The position numbers and the translations under genes were made by a program. From Planktothrix sp. FACHB-1365 (GTDB lineage: Bacteria; Cyanobacteriota; Cyanobacteriia; Cyanobacteriales; Microcoleaceae), in assembly GCF_014697575.1 (NCBI RefSeq), contig NZ_JACJSC010000007.1:62001-126000 (forward strand): a stretch of DNA of 64,000 bases, read 5' to 3'. Below are positions 8,732 to 17,865 of this stretch, in pieces (positions within the stretch are counted from its first letter, which is position 1; every line of letters begins with the position of its first letter). The notes beneath the pieces are model-generated. The model worked only from the letters and a program-made list of their open reading frames with translations, was not told the origin of the DNA and did not search any database.

Positions 8732-9577
8732 ATGGGCAAGCACAAAGAGAAAAAACAAACCGAAATTCATCCAGTTGAACCTCTCAATAGCACTAAACCA
8801 AAGCTATCGGGAAAAGAATACACTCATGAATTACGCAAACTCCAAACCGAGCTTTGTTTGCTTCAGAATTGGATCAAATATACAGGGGAAAAAATCATTG
8901 TCGTTTTTGAAGGTCGCGATGCGGCGGGTAAAGGTGGAACAATTCGCGCTCTGACTGAACGGGTGAGTCCACGAGTCTTCCGTACTGTAGCCTTACCTGC
9001 TCCCACTGAACGAGAAAAAACTCAGATGTATATCCAACGCTACCTCACCCATTTTCCGGCTGCGGGGGAAGTCATTATTTTTGACCGGAGTTGGTATAAC
9101 CGAACGGGTGTGGAATATGTCATGGGTTTTTGTACCAAAGAGCAACATCGGGATTTTCTCAAAGTTTGTCCAACATTTGAGCAATACATTGTCGATAGTG
9201 GGATTAAGCTGGTTAAATATTGGCTGGAAGTCAGCAACGAAGAACAAAAACGGCGATTTGAAGCTCGGATTAATGACCCCCTGCGTCAATGGAAGTTATC
9301 CGCTATGGATTTACCCTCCCGTGAACGCTGGTATGAATATTCCAAAGCCAGGGACATGATGCTAGATGCCACCGATACCCCTTGGGCTCCCTGGTATATT
9401 ATTCATTCTGATGATAAGAAACGAGCGCGTCTTAACTGTCTGTCTCATTTTCTAAACTTATTTCCCTACGAACCCGTTCCCCATGAAAAGGTTAAGCTTC
9501 CTGAGCGCTCTATGAAACACAGCTACGATGATGAGGCTTCGATGAGCAATCGACGCTGGATTACGGAGCAGTATTAA
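8732..9577 (+). CDS. ppk2: Polyphosphate kinase 2
   Basis: 281 aa, with an AGGAGA site 6 nt before the ATG. It is a PPK2-family P-loop kinase: Walker A GRDAAGKGGT at 61-70, the lid region TEREKTQMYIQRY, Walker B FDRSWYNRTGVEYVMGF with Asp118, and NDPLRQWKLSAMDLPSRERW. The length fits a single-domain (class I-type) PPK2, which uses polyphosphate to phosphorylate ADP or GDP, or runs in reverse. It is cytosolic. It stands alone, not in an obvious operon, but lies near trehalose genes, suggesting an energy or storage neighbourhood. The nucleotide preference cannot be read from sequence by eye. Confidence 0.93.
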   Translation: MGKHKEKKQTEIHPVEPLNSTKPKLSGKEYTHELRKLQTELCLLQNWIKYTGEKIIVVFEGRDAAGKGGTIRALTERVSPRVFRTVALPAPTEREKTQMYIQRYLTHFPAAGEVIIFDRSWYNRTGVEYVMGFCTKEQHRDFLKVCPTFEQYIVDSGIKLVKYWLEVSNEEQKRRFEARINDPLRQWKLSAMDLPSRERWYEYSKARDMMLDATDTPWAPWYIIHSDDKKRARLNCLSHFLNLFPYEPVPHEKVKLPERSMKHSYDDEASMSNRRWITEQY

Positions 9578-9913
9578 AAGTTTTGCTCTGTTTTTTAACT
9601 GATCTCCGAATTGGTATCAATGTTATCAGTTAGACAATACCAGATAATGACACAGTGGAAACACAACAAAAAAATTAGTGATCGCTCAATGGCAAAAAAT
9701 TAGTTTTATTGAAATTAGTTGTCATACAAAAAACGTCTTTTTACGATTGGTGTCAGTTTAGAATAGATGAATTTGTTAATCATAATCCTAACTTTAGGAA
9801 GATGAAGCTTGAAATTGAAACCTTTAAAGTAATCAAAAATAAGACGTTTAATGTTGTCAAAGTTGAATCAGATAGAATTTCAAGTTTTTTCAACCTAAAA
9901 ATGGATCAAAAAT
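9578..9913. other. Gap with no convincing gene
   Basis: 336 bp between ppk2 and the baeRF-like gene. A 74-codon open frame from a TTG at 9709 overlaps the next start by 20 bp. It has no recognisable family, no ribosome site and an AT-driven composition, so I do not call it. The region probably holds the promoter of the next gene. Confidence 0.45.
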
Positions 9914-11083
9914 ATGAGTCTATTATCAGTTGATGAACTTAAAAGTTTAGTTGATCAATCAAAAAGTTCCTGCGTTTCCCTCTATATGCCGACTTATCGA
10001 GCCGGAACCGAAGTTCAACAAAATCCAACTCGGTTTAAAAATCTCATTAAGCAAGCTGAAACCTTACTACAGGAAAAATATGATCTTGATACAACAGAAG
10101 CCAGAGCATTTTTAAAACCTGCAATGGATTTGGATATTGATGATTTTTGGCAATCTCAAGATCAGGGATTAGCAGTTTTTATCACTCAGGATTTCTTAAA
10201 ATATTACTGCTTACCCTTAAAATTTAATGAATTTATTAGTGTGAGTGATCGCTTCCATCTTAAACCCTTAATGCCTTTATTAACAGGGGATGGAACCTTC
10301 TATTTATTAGGGTTAAGTCAACAAAAAATTCGTTTCTTTGAAGGGAGTCGTTATGATATTCATGAAATTGAATTAGAAGATGTGCCAACAAATATGGATG
10401 ACGCACTTCTTTATGATGAAACCGCTAAAGCAGGTCAATTCCGCATTAGTACCTCTAAAGGAGGAACCAGTAATCCCCTTCCTGAAGCTGGAAGTTATCA
10501 TGGTCAAGGTAGTCCAGATCGAGATAAACCTCAAGAGAGAATTTTACAATTTTTTCATCTGGTTGATCAAGGATTACATAAATATTTAAACGGCAAAACT
10601 GCACCTTTAATTATTGCTGGAGTTGAATATTTATTTCCCCTTTATAAAGAAGCTAATACCTATCCCCATTTAGTGGAAGATATTCTTCCCATTGATAATT
10701 TAGGTGTAGTCAAACCTGCCGAATTTCATCAAAAAGCTTTACCCTTGGTTGAACCTTATTATACCCAAGAACAACAACAAGCGGTTGAATATTATCACAA
10801 TTTAATGGGAACCGGAAAAACCTCAACGGATTTGCAAGAAACTATATCCGCAGCTTATTACGGACGAATTGAACGATTATTTGTAGCGGTCGGTGTGCAA
10901 GAATGGGGCAATTTTGATCCGCAAGCCAATCAGTTACAAATTCATCCAGAAGCTGAACCTGGGGATGATGATTTGTTAAATTTGGCGGCTGTTCAAACCT
11001 TATTAAATGGTGGAATTGTTTATGCAGTTCCCCCAGATTCTGTTCCCGATGAAGCGAGATTAGTCGCAGTATTTCGCTATTAA
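9914..11083 (+). CDS. baeRF-like (bacterial archaeo-eukaryotic release factor) protein
   Basis: 389 aa starting MSLLSVDELKSLVDQ. It has the layout of the bacterial aeRF1-related family: an N-terminal domain with CVSLYMPTYRAG, a central domain of about 130-260, and a C-terminal eL30-like domain with APLIIAGVEYLFPLYKEA followed by NLAAVQTLLNGGIVYAVP. Such proteins are thought to act at or near ribosomes, perhaps in stalled-ribosome release or hibernation, but they have no settled biochemical role. No GGQ-like catalytic loop was recognised. It is probably a single-gene unit ending at a palindromic repeat. Confidence 0.72.
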   Translation: MSLLSVDELKSLVDQSKSSCVSLYMPTYRAGTEVQQNPTRFKNLIKQAETLLQEKYDLDTTEARAFLKPAMDLDIDDFWQSQDQGLAVFITQDFLKYYCLPLKFNEFISVSDRFHLKPLMPLLTGDGTFYLLGLSQQKIRFFEGSRYDIHEIELEDVPTNMDDALLYDETAKAGQFRISTSKGGTSNPLPEAGSYHGQGSPDRDKPQERILQFFHLVDQGLHKYLNGKTAPLIIAGVEYLFPLYKEANTYPHLVEDILPIDNLGVVKPAEFHQKALPLVEPYYTQEQQQAVEYYHNLMGTGKTSTDLQETISAAYYGRIERLFVAVGVQEWGNFDPQANQLQIHPEAEPGDDDLLNLAAVQTLLNGGIVYAVPPDSVPDEARLVAVFRY

Positions 11084-11100
11084 TTTTAAATGAATTTAGT

Positions 11101-11158
11101 CCCCTGTAGAGACGCGCCATGGCGCGTCTCTACTAGCCATGCAACGTCTCTACAGGGG
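11101..11158. repeat. GTAGAGACG palindromic repeat, composite
   Basis: An inner perfect 28-nt palindrome (11106-11133, centre CGCCATGGCG) lies within a larger inverted repeat formed by CCCCTGTAGAGACG (11101-11114) and CGTCTCTACAGGGG (11145-11158). Relatives occur at 14723 and 18756. All three sit just after a gene's stop codon. They are probably mobile palindromic repeats that can act as terminators. Confidence 0.85.
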
Positions 11159-11380
11159 ATTTAGACGATTATCTGTAGTATCAATTTTAGGATTTCATAT
11201 AACGTTCCGTTCCCTTCCCTTTTTAGGGGAGGGGATAGATTTAAGATGTTTAAATTTTGATGGGTTTGTTAAGTTCTCCCTAAAGGCTGATGACTTCCCT
11301 TATGATTAATTTTAGACTAAAATCACAAAATCTTGTTCTTCTATTAAAAGAATAAATTAAACCCTTATTTAATTAAACAA
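11159..11380. promoter_or_regulatory. Leader region of treS
   Basis: AT-rich 220 bp upstream of treS with no ORF. It presumably holds the treS promoter; I could not fix a -35/-10 pair by eye. Confidence 0.35.
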
Positions 11381-14300
11381 ATGCCACACAATAAACTGTC
11401 TAACGATCCCTTATGGTTTAAAGATGCCATTATTTATGAAGTTCCAGTTCGGGCATTTGCCGATAGTAACGAAGATGGAATTGGAGACTTTATTGGATTA
11501 ACCGAAAAATTAGATTATTTACAGGATTTAGGGGTGACAGCATTATGGATTCTTCCCTTTTTTCCCTCGCCCTTACGAGATGATGGTTATGATATTGCCG
11601 ACTATATGAATATTAATTCAATATATGGGAATTTAGAAGATTTTAAAACCTTTTTAGATGCGGCTCATGAGCGGGGAATTCGAGTCATTGTTGAATTAGT
11701 GATTAATCATACTTCTGATCAACATCCTTGGTTTCAACGAGCCAGACGAGCCCCCAAAGGCAGTAAAGAACGGGATTTTTATGTTTGGAGTGATAGCCCG
11801 GATCAATATTCTGAAGTCAGAATTATTTTTAAAGATTTTGAAACTTCAAATTGGGCTTGGGATAGTGTAGTAAAAGCTTATTATTGGCATCGGTTTTATT
11901 CCCATCAACCAGACTTAAATTATGATAATCCTGAAGTGATTAAAGCAGTTTTAGAAGTGTTGGATTTTTGGATGGGAATGGGCGTTGATGGAATGCGACT
12001 GGATGCCATTCCCTATATTTTTGAACGAGAAGGAACCAACTGTGAAAACTTACCCGAAACCCATCAATTATTAAAACAATTACGAACTTATTTAGATGCT
12101 AATTATAGTAACCGAATTTTCTTAGCTGAAGCCAATCAATGGCCGGAAGATGCTGCCGCTTATTATGGGGAAGGCAATGAATGTCACTTGAATTTTCATT
12201 TTCCCTTAATGCCTCGATTATTTATGGCATTACGGATGGAAGATTCTTTCCCCATTATTGATATTTTAAATCAAACTCCTGCCATTCCTGATAACTGTCA
12301 ATGGGCACTATTTCTCAGAAATCATGATGAATTAACCTTAGAAATGGTGACAGATGAAGATCGAGATTATATGTATAAAGTTTATGCCCAAGATCCGCAA
12401 GCTCGAATTAATTTAGGAATTCGCCGTCGCCTTGCACCCTTACTCGGAAATGATCGTCGCCAAATTGAATTAATGAATAGTTTATTACTGTCATTACCCG
12501 GAACTCCGGTGTTATATTATGGGGATGAAATTGGTATGGGAGATAATATTTATATCGGCGATCGCAACGGCGTTAGAACCCCGATGCAATGGAGTCCAGA
12601 TCGCAATGCTGGATTTAGTCGAGCCAATCCTCAAAAACTATATTTACCCTTAATTTTTGAGTCTGAATATAATTATGAAGCCCTTAATGTTGAAGCCCAA
12701 AGTAGCAATCCTAATTCCTTATTATCTTGGATGAAACGCATTATTACGATGCGAAAACGGTTTCAAGCTTTTGGACGGGGAACCTTTGAATTATTACATT
12801 TTGAAAACCGCAAAGTCTTAGCGTTTACCCGCACTTATCAAGGAGAACATCTGTTAATTGTTGCCAATTTATCTCGATTTGTGCAATCCGTTAATTTAGA
12901 TTTATCCCCGTTTAAAGACATGGTTCCCGTTGAAATTTTTGGTCGGACAGAATTTCCTAAAATTGGGGAAAATCCTTATTTTATGAGTTTATCTCCCTAT
13001 GGATTTTACTGGTTTATGCTTCAGTTTGATCCCAAAGTCGCTTTACTTCCTCGACCTCAAACTCAACTCCCCATTTTTGTTGTTCAAAATAACTGGCAAG
13101 AAATCTTAACCCAACCGACTTTAAGAACCCGATTAGAATCAATTTTACCCGAATATCTCTATCGTTGTCGCTGGTTTATGGGGAAATCGAGAATTCTCCA
13201 ATCTGTCAAGATCACAGAAGCAATTCCAATTCCGTATAAAGATAGTCAAGGGATTATGATTTTATTGCAAACGGAATATACAGAAGGATTTCCTGAAACC
13301 TATTTATTACCTTTAGTTTTTCTGAAGGAAGAACTTGCAGAAAAGGTTAAAAAAGAAACGCCACAATTCATTTTAGCAACCGTAGAAGTTTCTGGAGAAA
13401 CCGGAATTTTATTAGAAGTCGGACAAGATATTGAATTCTTAAGTTTACCTTTAGAAATGATTATCAATTCTGATCGTTATTCTGGTCAATTTGGTAATTT
13501 AGTTGCTACCACAACCGCAGCGTTAAAACACCAGGATTTAAAACAACGATTAGACCCCCATTTATTAAAAGGAGAGTTTGATAATTCCTTTGTTGTGTAT
13601 GGCGATCGCTTTTTATTTAAACTCTTCCGTCGAGTCGAAGATGGGATTAATCCAGAGTTAGAAGTTCGTTCCTTTTTAGAACAAAAACAACATTTAGAAT
13701 ATACAACTCCTTTAATTGGGGGATTAGAATATTATCGTCATCGAGGAGAATCGATCACATTTGGAGTGTTACAAGAGTATATTCCCGATGCGATTAATGC
13801 TTGGAATTATACCTTAGATAGTTTACGAGATTACTTTGATCGAGTAATCTTACAACCTAATCAAGACTTAGAGGTTTTATTGCCAACCCGTTCTTTATTT
13901 GACCTCTATCAACACCCCCTCTCTGAAGACATTTTATTACTGATTGGTTCCTATTTCAGAAACGCAGAACTTTTAGGACAACGTACCGCAGAATTTCATA
14001 TTATTCTATCCAGTGATCCTGATAATCCTGATTTTGCACCTGAACCTTTTTCTACCTTTTATCAACGTTCAATTTATCAATATTTTCGGAATTTAACGGG
14101 ACAAGTGTTGATCAAATTAAAGAAACAAATGGAAACATTACCTCCAGAACTTAAACCCATAATTCAACATATTTTAGGAGATCAAAATTACATTTTAGGA
14201 AGATTCCAAAGCTTATTAAATCTGAAAATTACTGCTTTGAGAACTCGATGTCATGGAAACTATTCCTTAACGGATGTATTGTATACGGGGAAAGATTTTA

Positions 14301-14701
14301 TTATTATTGATTTTGAAGGAGAATCCTATCGGTCATTAAGTGAACGACGCATGAAACGTTCTCCTTTGCGAGATGTCGCTGGAATGTTACAATCTTTTGA
14401 TTTAGCGACTCGTTTTGCTCTTCGAGAAGAAATCAAAAATGGCATGATTCGCCCGGAAAATTTACCGTTAATGGAACAGTGGGGACAATTATGGTCAAAT
14501 TGGGTCAGTGCCGCCTTCCTCAAGCATTATTTAGAAACAGCATCTTCTGATCATTTTTTACCCCAAGGACGACAAGAACTTAACGTTTTATTAGATTGTT
14601 ATTTGTTAGAAAAAGCCATTCAACAATTAAGCTATCATTTAGATTATCACTCGGAATTATTAGAAATTTCTCTAAAACGATTAGTGTCCGTCGTTCGTTA
14701 A
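11381..14701 (+). CDS. treS: Trehalose synthase-maltokinase fusion (TreS-Mak)
   Basis: 1106 aa. Residues ~1-550 are a GH13 alpha-amylase-type barrel with GVDGMRLDAIPY (nucleophile Asp near 208), FLAEANQWPED (acid/base Glu near 250) and FLRNHDELTLE (third Asp near 315). Together these define the maltose-trehalose mutase TreS. Residues ~570-1106 are a maltokinase (Pep2/Mak) domain with YRCRWFMGKSR, RCHGNYSLTDVLYTG and IDFEGESYRSLSERR, the aminoglycoside-kinase-like active site. The fusion turns trehalose into maltose and then maltose-1-phosphate. In other bacteria that feeds GlgE, which is not in this window. TreY and TreZ genes also lie here. Confidence 0.95.
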   Translation: MPHNKLSNDPLWFKDAIIYEVPVRAFADSNEDGIGDFIGLTEKLDYLQDLGVTALWILPFFPSPLRDDGYDIADYMNINSIYGNLEDFKTFLDAAHERGIRVIVELVINHTSDQHPWFQRARRAPKGSKERDFYVWSDSPDQYSEVRIIFKDFETSNWAWDSVVKAYYWHRFYSHQPDLNYDNPEVIKAVLEVLDFWMGMGVDGMRLDAIPYIFEREGTNCENLPETHQLLKQLRTYLDANYSNRIFLAEANQWPEDAAAYYGEGNECHLNFHFPLMPRLFMALRMEDSFPIIDILNQTPAIPDNCQWALFLRNHDELTLEMVTDEDRDYMYKVYAQDPQARINLGIRRRLAPLLGNDRRQIELMNSLLLSLPGTPVLYYGDEIGMGDNIYIGDRNGVRTPMQWSPDRNAGFSRANPQKLYLPLIFESEYNYEALNVEAQSSNPNSLLSWMKRIITMRKRFQAFGRGTFELLHFENRKVLAFTRTYQGEHLLIVANLSRFVQSVNLDLSPFKDMVPVEIFGRTEFPKIGENPYFMSLSPYGFYWFMLQFDPKVALLPRPQTQLPIFVVQNNWQEILTQPTLRTRLESILPEYLYRCRWFMGKSRILQSVKITEAIPIPYKDSQGIMILLQTEYTEGFPETYLLPLVFLKEELAEKVKKETPQFILATVEVSGETGILLEVGQDIEFLSLPLEMIINSDRYSGQFGNLVATTTAALKHQDLKQRLDPHLLKGEFDNSFVVYGDRFLFKLFRRVEDGINPELEVRSFLEQKQHLEYTTPLIGGLEYYRHRGESITFGVLQEYIPDAINAWNYTLDSLRDYFDRVILQPNQDLEVLLPTRSLFDLYQHPLSEDILLLIGSYFRNAELLGQRTAEFHIILSSDPDNPDFAPEPFSTFYQRSIYQYFRNLTGQVLIKLKKQMETLPPELKPIIQHILGDQNYILGRFQSLLNLKITALRTRCHGNYSLTDVLYTGKDFIIIDFEGESYRSLSERRMKRSPLRDVAGMLQSFDLATRFALREEIKNGMIRPENLPLMEQWGQLWSNWVSAAFLKHYLETASSDHFLPQGRQELNVLLDCYLLEKAIQQLSYHLDYHSELLEISLKRLVSVVR

Positions 14702-14722
14702 TTTCTGTATTCTTCACACCCC

Positions 14723-14751
14723 GTAGAGACGTGCCACGGCGCGTCTCTCTA
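14723..14751. repeat. GTAGAGACG palindromic repeat (imperfect)
   Basis: GTAGAGACGTGCC and GGCGCGTCTCTCTA form an imperfect palindrome between the convergent treS and VWA genes. Same family as the repeats at 11101 and 18756; it may terminate both transcripts. Confidence 0.75.
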
Positions 14752-14762
14752 TAGGGCTGATG

Positions 14763-15380
14763 TTAATCAGTAATCGCTCGAATTAAAACTTCTTTTAGAG
14801 ATATTCCTTCTTGTTCTATCTCATCAATTGTAATTGTATGGACAATATCAAAACGAGCGCCTGCACTTTGAAGATCATCATCTAAAGTTTTGAGGAATTG
14901 GGTGGCTTCAGTATCATGACCAATTTGGATAAATGAAATCGCTAATTCCTCATCTCTATCAATTTTTTGAGTAGCCTCAATAATAGTTTGGATAACAGCT
15001 TGAGGGTGGTCTGGCTGACCGTCTGTTACTACAATTATAGTTTCACCTCCTAATTTTGCTTGCCCCTGTTTCTTGAGTTGAAAATAGTTTTCCAAAGCAT
15101 CTTGCAAAACTTTTGCCATTTCTGTTCTTCCGACAGGTTCATTCTCATTAAAGATTTGCTCAACTTTACTGGCTGTTACATGATCATAACGCCTAAATTG
15201 AGTAGAAAAAGTATAAACTGTAATACCATCTTGGTCAAATTGCTCACACTTACTAGCTAAGGCGAAAGTCGTTTCTTGCATCATTTCCCAACGACTTCTA
15301 CCTCCTTCACAATCTTTCCTTGCCATAGTGCCACTCTTATCAATAATCAGAGTGTAGTCACGATTTTCTAAATCGATCAT
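14763..15380 (-). CDS. von Willebrand factor A domain protein
   Basis: 205 aa from the ATG at 15380, which has AGAAGGTGG upstream; a GTG at 15392 would add four residues. A single VWA domain fills the protein. The MIDAS metal site is readable: DKSGT (the DxSxS/T motif) in YTLIIDKSGTMARK, a Thr in VGRTEMAK, and an Asp in IIVVTDGQPDH. There is no signal peptide, so it is cytosolic. It is the last gene of a three-gene same-strand group behind a GTPase and a small protein (34-46 bp gaps). VWA proteins often pair with ATPases or GTPases as adaptors. The partner here is probably the GTPase. Confidence 0.85.
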   Translation of the reverse strand: MIDLENRDYTLIIDKSGTMARKDCEGGRSRWEMMQETTFALASKCEQFDQDGITVYTFSTQFRRYDHVTASKVEQIFNENEPVGRTEMAKVLQDALENYFQLKKQGQAKLGGETIIVVTDGQPDHPQAVIQTIIEATQKIDRDEELAISFIQIGHDTEATQFLKTLDDDLQSAGARFDIVHTITIDEIEQEGISLKEVLIRAITD

Positions 15381-15426
15381 AATAGATTCCACCTTCTTAA
15401 TTTACAACTTATGAGAACAGGAATTT

Positions 15427-15672
15427 TCAAAACCAGTTAAAGAACAATTTGAAAATATTATCTACAACCCTCACGCTATTCCTGATAATATTCGCTGTTT
15501 GGCTGTCAATTTGCTTGTCTTTTTCAAGCCAGCTAATTGCTATATTAGCCAAACCGACTAATGATGATTCAAATAATTTATTTTGTGCTAGAGTACGTTG
15601 CCGATAGTCATCATCTATTCTAGCAAGCTCGCTGTTTATATGCTTCTCTACGTCATCCCAACTGTTACTCAT
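15427..15672 (-). CDS. Small conserved-looking protein between GTPase and VWA genes
   Basis: 81 aa from the ATG at 15672 (MSNSWDDVEKHINSEL), with GGTGAT 6 nt upstream; an ATG at 15684 is also in frame. It is largely helical. An acidic N-terminal helix with IDDDYRQRTLAQNKLFESS precedes a hydrophobic segment (SLVGLANIAISWLE), and the C-terminus NIFKLFFNWF is aromatic and amphipathic. I do not recognise a family. Its place between a GTPase and a VWA protein suggests a membrane-touching accessory subunit, by inference only. Confidence 0.6.
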   Translation of the reverse strand: MSNSWDDVEKHINSELARIDDDYRQRTLAQNKLFESSLVGLANIAISWLEKDKQIDSQTANIIRNSVRVVDNIFKLFFNWF

Positions 15673-15702
15673 ATTAATCACCATTTTTTAGTATTCAATC
15701 AA

Positions 15703-16734
15703 CTACCAAATTCCAAATTTTTGGGTGTTTAACCACCGACGAAATTCAAACAAAGTCTTTTTAGTTTTTGGTTCATAGACCAATAAGTTACAAAGATTTT
15801 CTGTTTGGTCAAAAGGAATTTGGTCTAGTGAATCACCAGAAATAAGCTTCTGGAACTGAATTGTAGCTTCCTGTCCAAGTTTGTTCAGAATGACCAGCAT
15901 TAATTTATTTAAGTTATACCGAAAAACAGCCGAACAGGGGATAACTTGATAGTTATCATAAAGTCGCTCGAAAACTTTTTGGTATTCAGGATATTTCTGC
16001 TGATACAGTTTCAATTTTTCAGCATTCATATATCCTTTGTAATAAATTAACTTTAAATCTTGATCACATTTGAAGCCATCTTCAATAATAGAAAAATTGC
16101 AATCATTGTAAGTTTTGGAAACAATTAAACCACCATAAGGCTCAATAAAAGTCTGTTGATAGTAGACAGCTTTTTGTTCCAAAGTGCTGCTTGTTTCTGG
16201 TGATGGCAAGAACTTGACAATGTTTCCAATTTTTGCTGCTATCCAAGCAGGAGGATGTAGAACATCTGCTTTAGTTAGAATAAAAGTCAGTTTGCTCATT
16301 AAAACTGTTTTTTGTTCTTGTGTATATCCCTCCATAATTTTTTTAAGGGACTGTAAATCAAAAACAACTGAGCGATTATCAGCATGAATCGCCCATAATA
16401 TTACATCGGAAGATTGAAGATGTTCTCTGTATTTTTGCAAATACTTTTCGTCTGCTTCGTCTGATTCTCCGATCCCAGGAAGGTCATAAAAATACAGATT
16501 TTCTTTAATACGAATAGCCGGAATTTCTTCTCCTTCTAATTCTAATTTAGTACAAGGTTTGACCGGATCAGTTTTCAGATTAGTACCAAATAAAGCATTG
16601 ATCAGAGAAGACTTACCAACACCCGTTTGACCGACAATAGAAACCCGAAATTGACGTTCATTGATTCTTTTTTTGAGAAGATCTTGAACGAGATTAAGCT
16701 GATCTGGGGTCAAATCAGCTTCTTTCATTTCCAT
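15703..16734 (-). CDS. Era/dynamin-like GTPase
   Basis: 343 aa, with GGAG 8 nt before the ATG. The G domain sits at about 35-240: G1 GQTGVGKSSLI, G3 DLPGIGES and a G4-like TKAD in FILTKADVLHPP. The G5 element is unclear. The C-terminal ~100 residues are helical with no predicted membrane span. It resembles the YfjP/IRG-like GTPase group of bacteria, whose members act in membrane remodelling, stress or defence. It is first in a tight operon with a small protein and a VWA protein. The operon faces away from a divergent Rpn-like gene, with a 10-bp tandem repeat between them. Confidence 0.85.
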   Translation of the reverse strand: MEMKEADLTPDQLNLVQDLLKKRINERQFRVSIVGQTGVGKSSLINALFGTNLKTDPVKPCTKLELEGEEIPAIRIKENLYFYDLPGIGESDEADEKYLQKYREHLQSSDVILWAIHADNRSVVFDLQSLKKIMEGYTQEQKTVLMSKLTFILTKADVLHPPAWIAAKIGNIVKFLPSPETSSTLEQKAVYYQQTFIEPYGGLIVSKTYNDCNFSIIEDGFKCDQDLKLIYYKGYMNAEKLKLYQQKYPEYQKVFERLYDNYQVIPCSAVFRYNLNKLMLVILNKLGQEATIQFQKLISGDSLDQIPFDQTENLCNLLVYEPKTKKTLFEFRRWLNTQKFGIW

Positions 16735-16830
16735 ATCGCACTCCTCACTAAGCAGCGTTTATCTTTGTCTTAATGATTCAACTTGAGTTGTCTCATCATC
16801 CCTAGTTTACTAACTCAACTTCAAATTGAC

Positions 16831-16863
16831 AGTGATAAAAAGTGATAAAAAGTGATAAAAAGT
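16831..16863. repeat. 10-bp tandem repeat AGTGATAAAA x3
   Basis: Three perfect copies (16831-16860) and the first bases of a fourth, between divergent GTPase and Rpn-like genes. The period is close to one helical turn, so it could be a regulator site array or a simple slippage repeat. Confidence 0.85.
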
Positions 16864-16967
16864 AGTAACTTTTGCCAGATTTTGCTAAAATATCCTGTTA
16901 GACAGATGCGTCTAAAGGTTACACTGCTCTCACAGACTATTCACACCTATTTTCTAACTGAACTTCC

Positions 16968-17804
16968 TTGGTTTACGATAACACTTGTAAATATCTGGCT
17001 GAAAAATTCCCAGATGCTTTTGTTCAATGGTTGCTCCCCTTGGAACAACCTACCACCATTCAGGTTCTCAAAACTGAACTCATTCAAGAACCAATTCGGG
17101 CTGATTCTCTCACTTTTTTGCAAGCCGATAACCAAATTCTGCATCTGGAATTTCAAACCCTGTCCTATTCTAACCCTCCCCTTCCATTCAGAATGCTTGA
17201 CTACTACGTCAGGCTCAAGCGACAATACTCTTGTTCGGTCAATCAAGTTGTACTCTTTTTACAGCAAACCACCTCAGAACAAGCTTTTGTATCTGAGTAT
17301 ACAGACACCAACACCCAACACTGCTATCGAGTGATTCGCCTGTGGGAGCAAGACCCCAATTTACTGCTATCTGTCCCCGGTTTACTCCCCTTTGCGACAT
17401 TATCTCAAACCAACTCACCCCGAACTTTGTTAGAGCAAATAGCAAATCGGATTGCTACAATTGAAGAACCCAATCAACAAGCCGATCTCCTCGCTTGTAC
17501 TCAAGTTCTCGCGGGTTTAAGGTTTGAAAAAAACTTAATCAGACAATTATTTAGGAAGGAAACAATGCGCGAGTCTGTCATTTACCAAGAAATTCGGGAA
17601 GATGGTCTCCTGGAAGGGCGACAACGGGAGGCGATATCGTTTGTTACTCGTCAGTTGACTCGACGAGTCGGTGCGATCGCTCCTATAATCCAAGAACAAA
17701 TTCAGACTTTATCTGTCGAAGAATTAGAGAATTTAGGGGAAGCGCTTCTGGATTTTTCAGAAGTAACAGATTTAGAAAATTGGTTGAATCAACGTCAGCC
17801 TTAA
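16968..17804 (+). CDS. Rpn-like PD-(D/E)XK nuclease with DUF4351
   Basis: 278 aa from a TTG start; an in-frame TGA lies 6 nt upstream, so no longer form exists. The N-terminal part (about 1-190) matches the recombination-promoting nuclease/putative transposase (Rpn) group common in cyanobacteria, with RADSLTFLQADNQILHLEFQ as the Asp...Glu-x-Gln active-site region. The C-terminus (about 215-278) is a DUF4351 helical domain, EAISFVTRQLTRRVGAI...EELENLGEALLDF. Rpn proteins are multicopy and often mobile-associated. The gene probably forms its own unit. Confidence 0.8.
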   Translation: MVYDNTCKYLAEKFPDAFVQWLLPLEQPTTIQVLKTELIQEPIRADSLTFLQADNQILHLEFQTLSYSNPPLPFRMLDYYVRLKRQYSCSVNQVVLFLQQTTSEQAFVSEYTDTNTQHCYRVIRLWEQDPNLLLSVPGLLPFATLSQTNSPRTLLEQIANRIATIEEPNQQADLLACTQVLAGLRFEKNLIRQLFRKETMRESVIYQEIREDGLLEGRQREAISFVTRQLTRRVGAIAPIIQEQIQTLSVEELENLGEALLDFSEVTDLENWLNQRQP

Positions 17805-17865
17805 GGGGTACAATATAGTGTTATCTGTTTAAAACTTCACCTGATACTTTAAGGAAATTGAACCC

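Noticed and set aside
9709-9933. 74-codon ORF from a TTG between ppk2 and the baeRF-like gene
   Set aside because: No ribosome site, no known family, AT-driven composition, overlaps the next start.
16852-17334. 160-codon ORF overlapping the Rpn-like gene
   Set aside because: Shadow frame of the real gene at 16968; composition and family support the latter.
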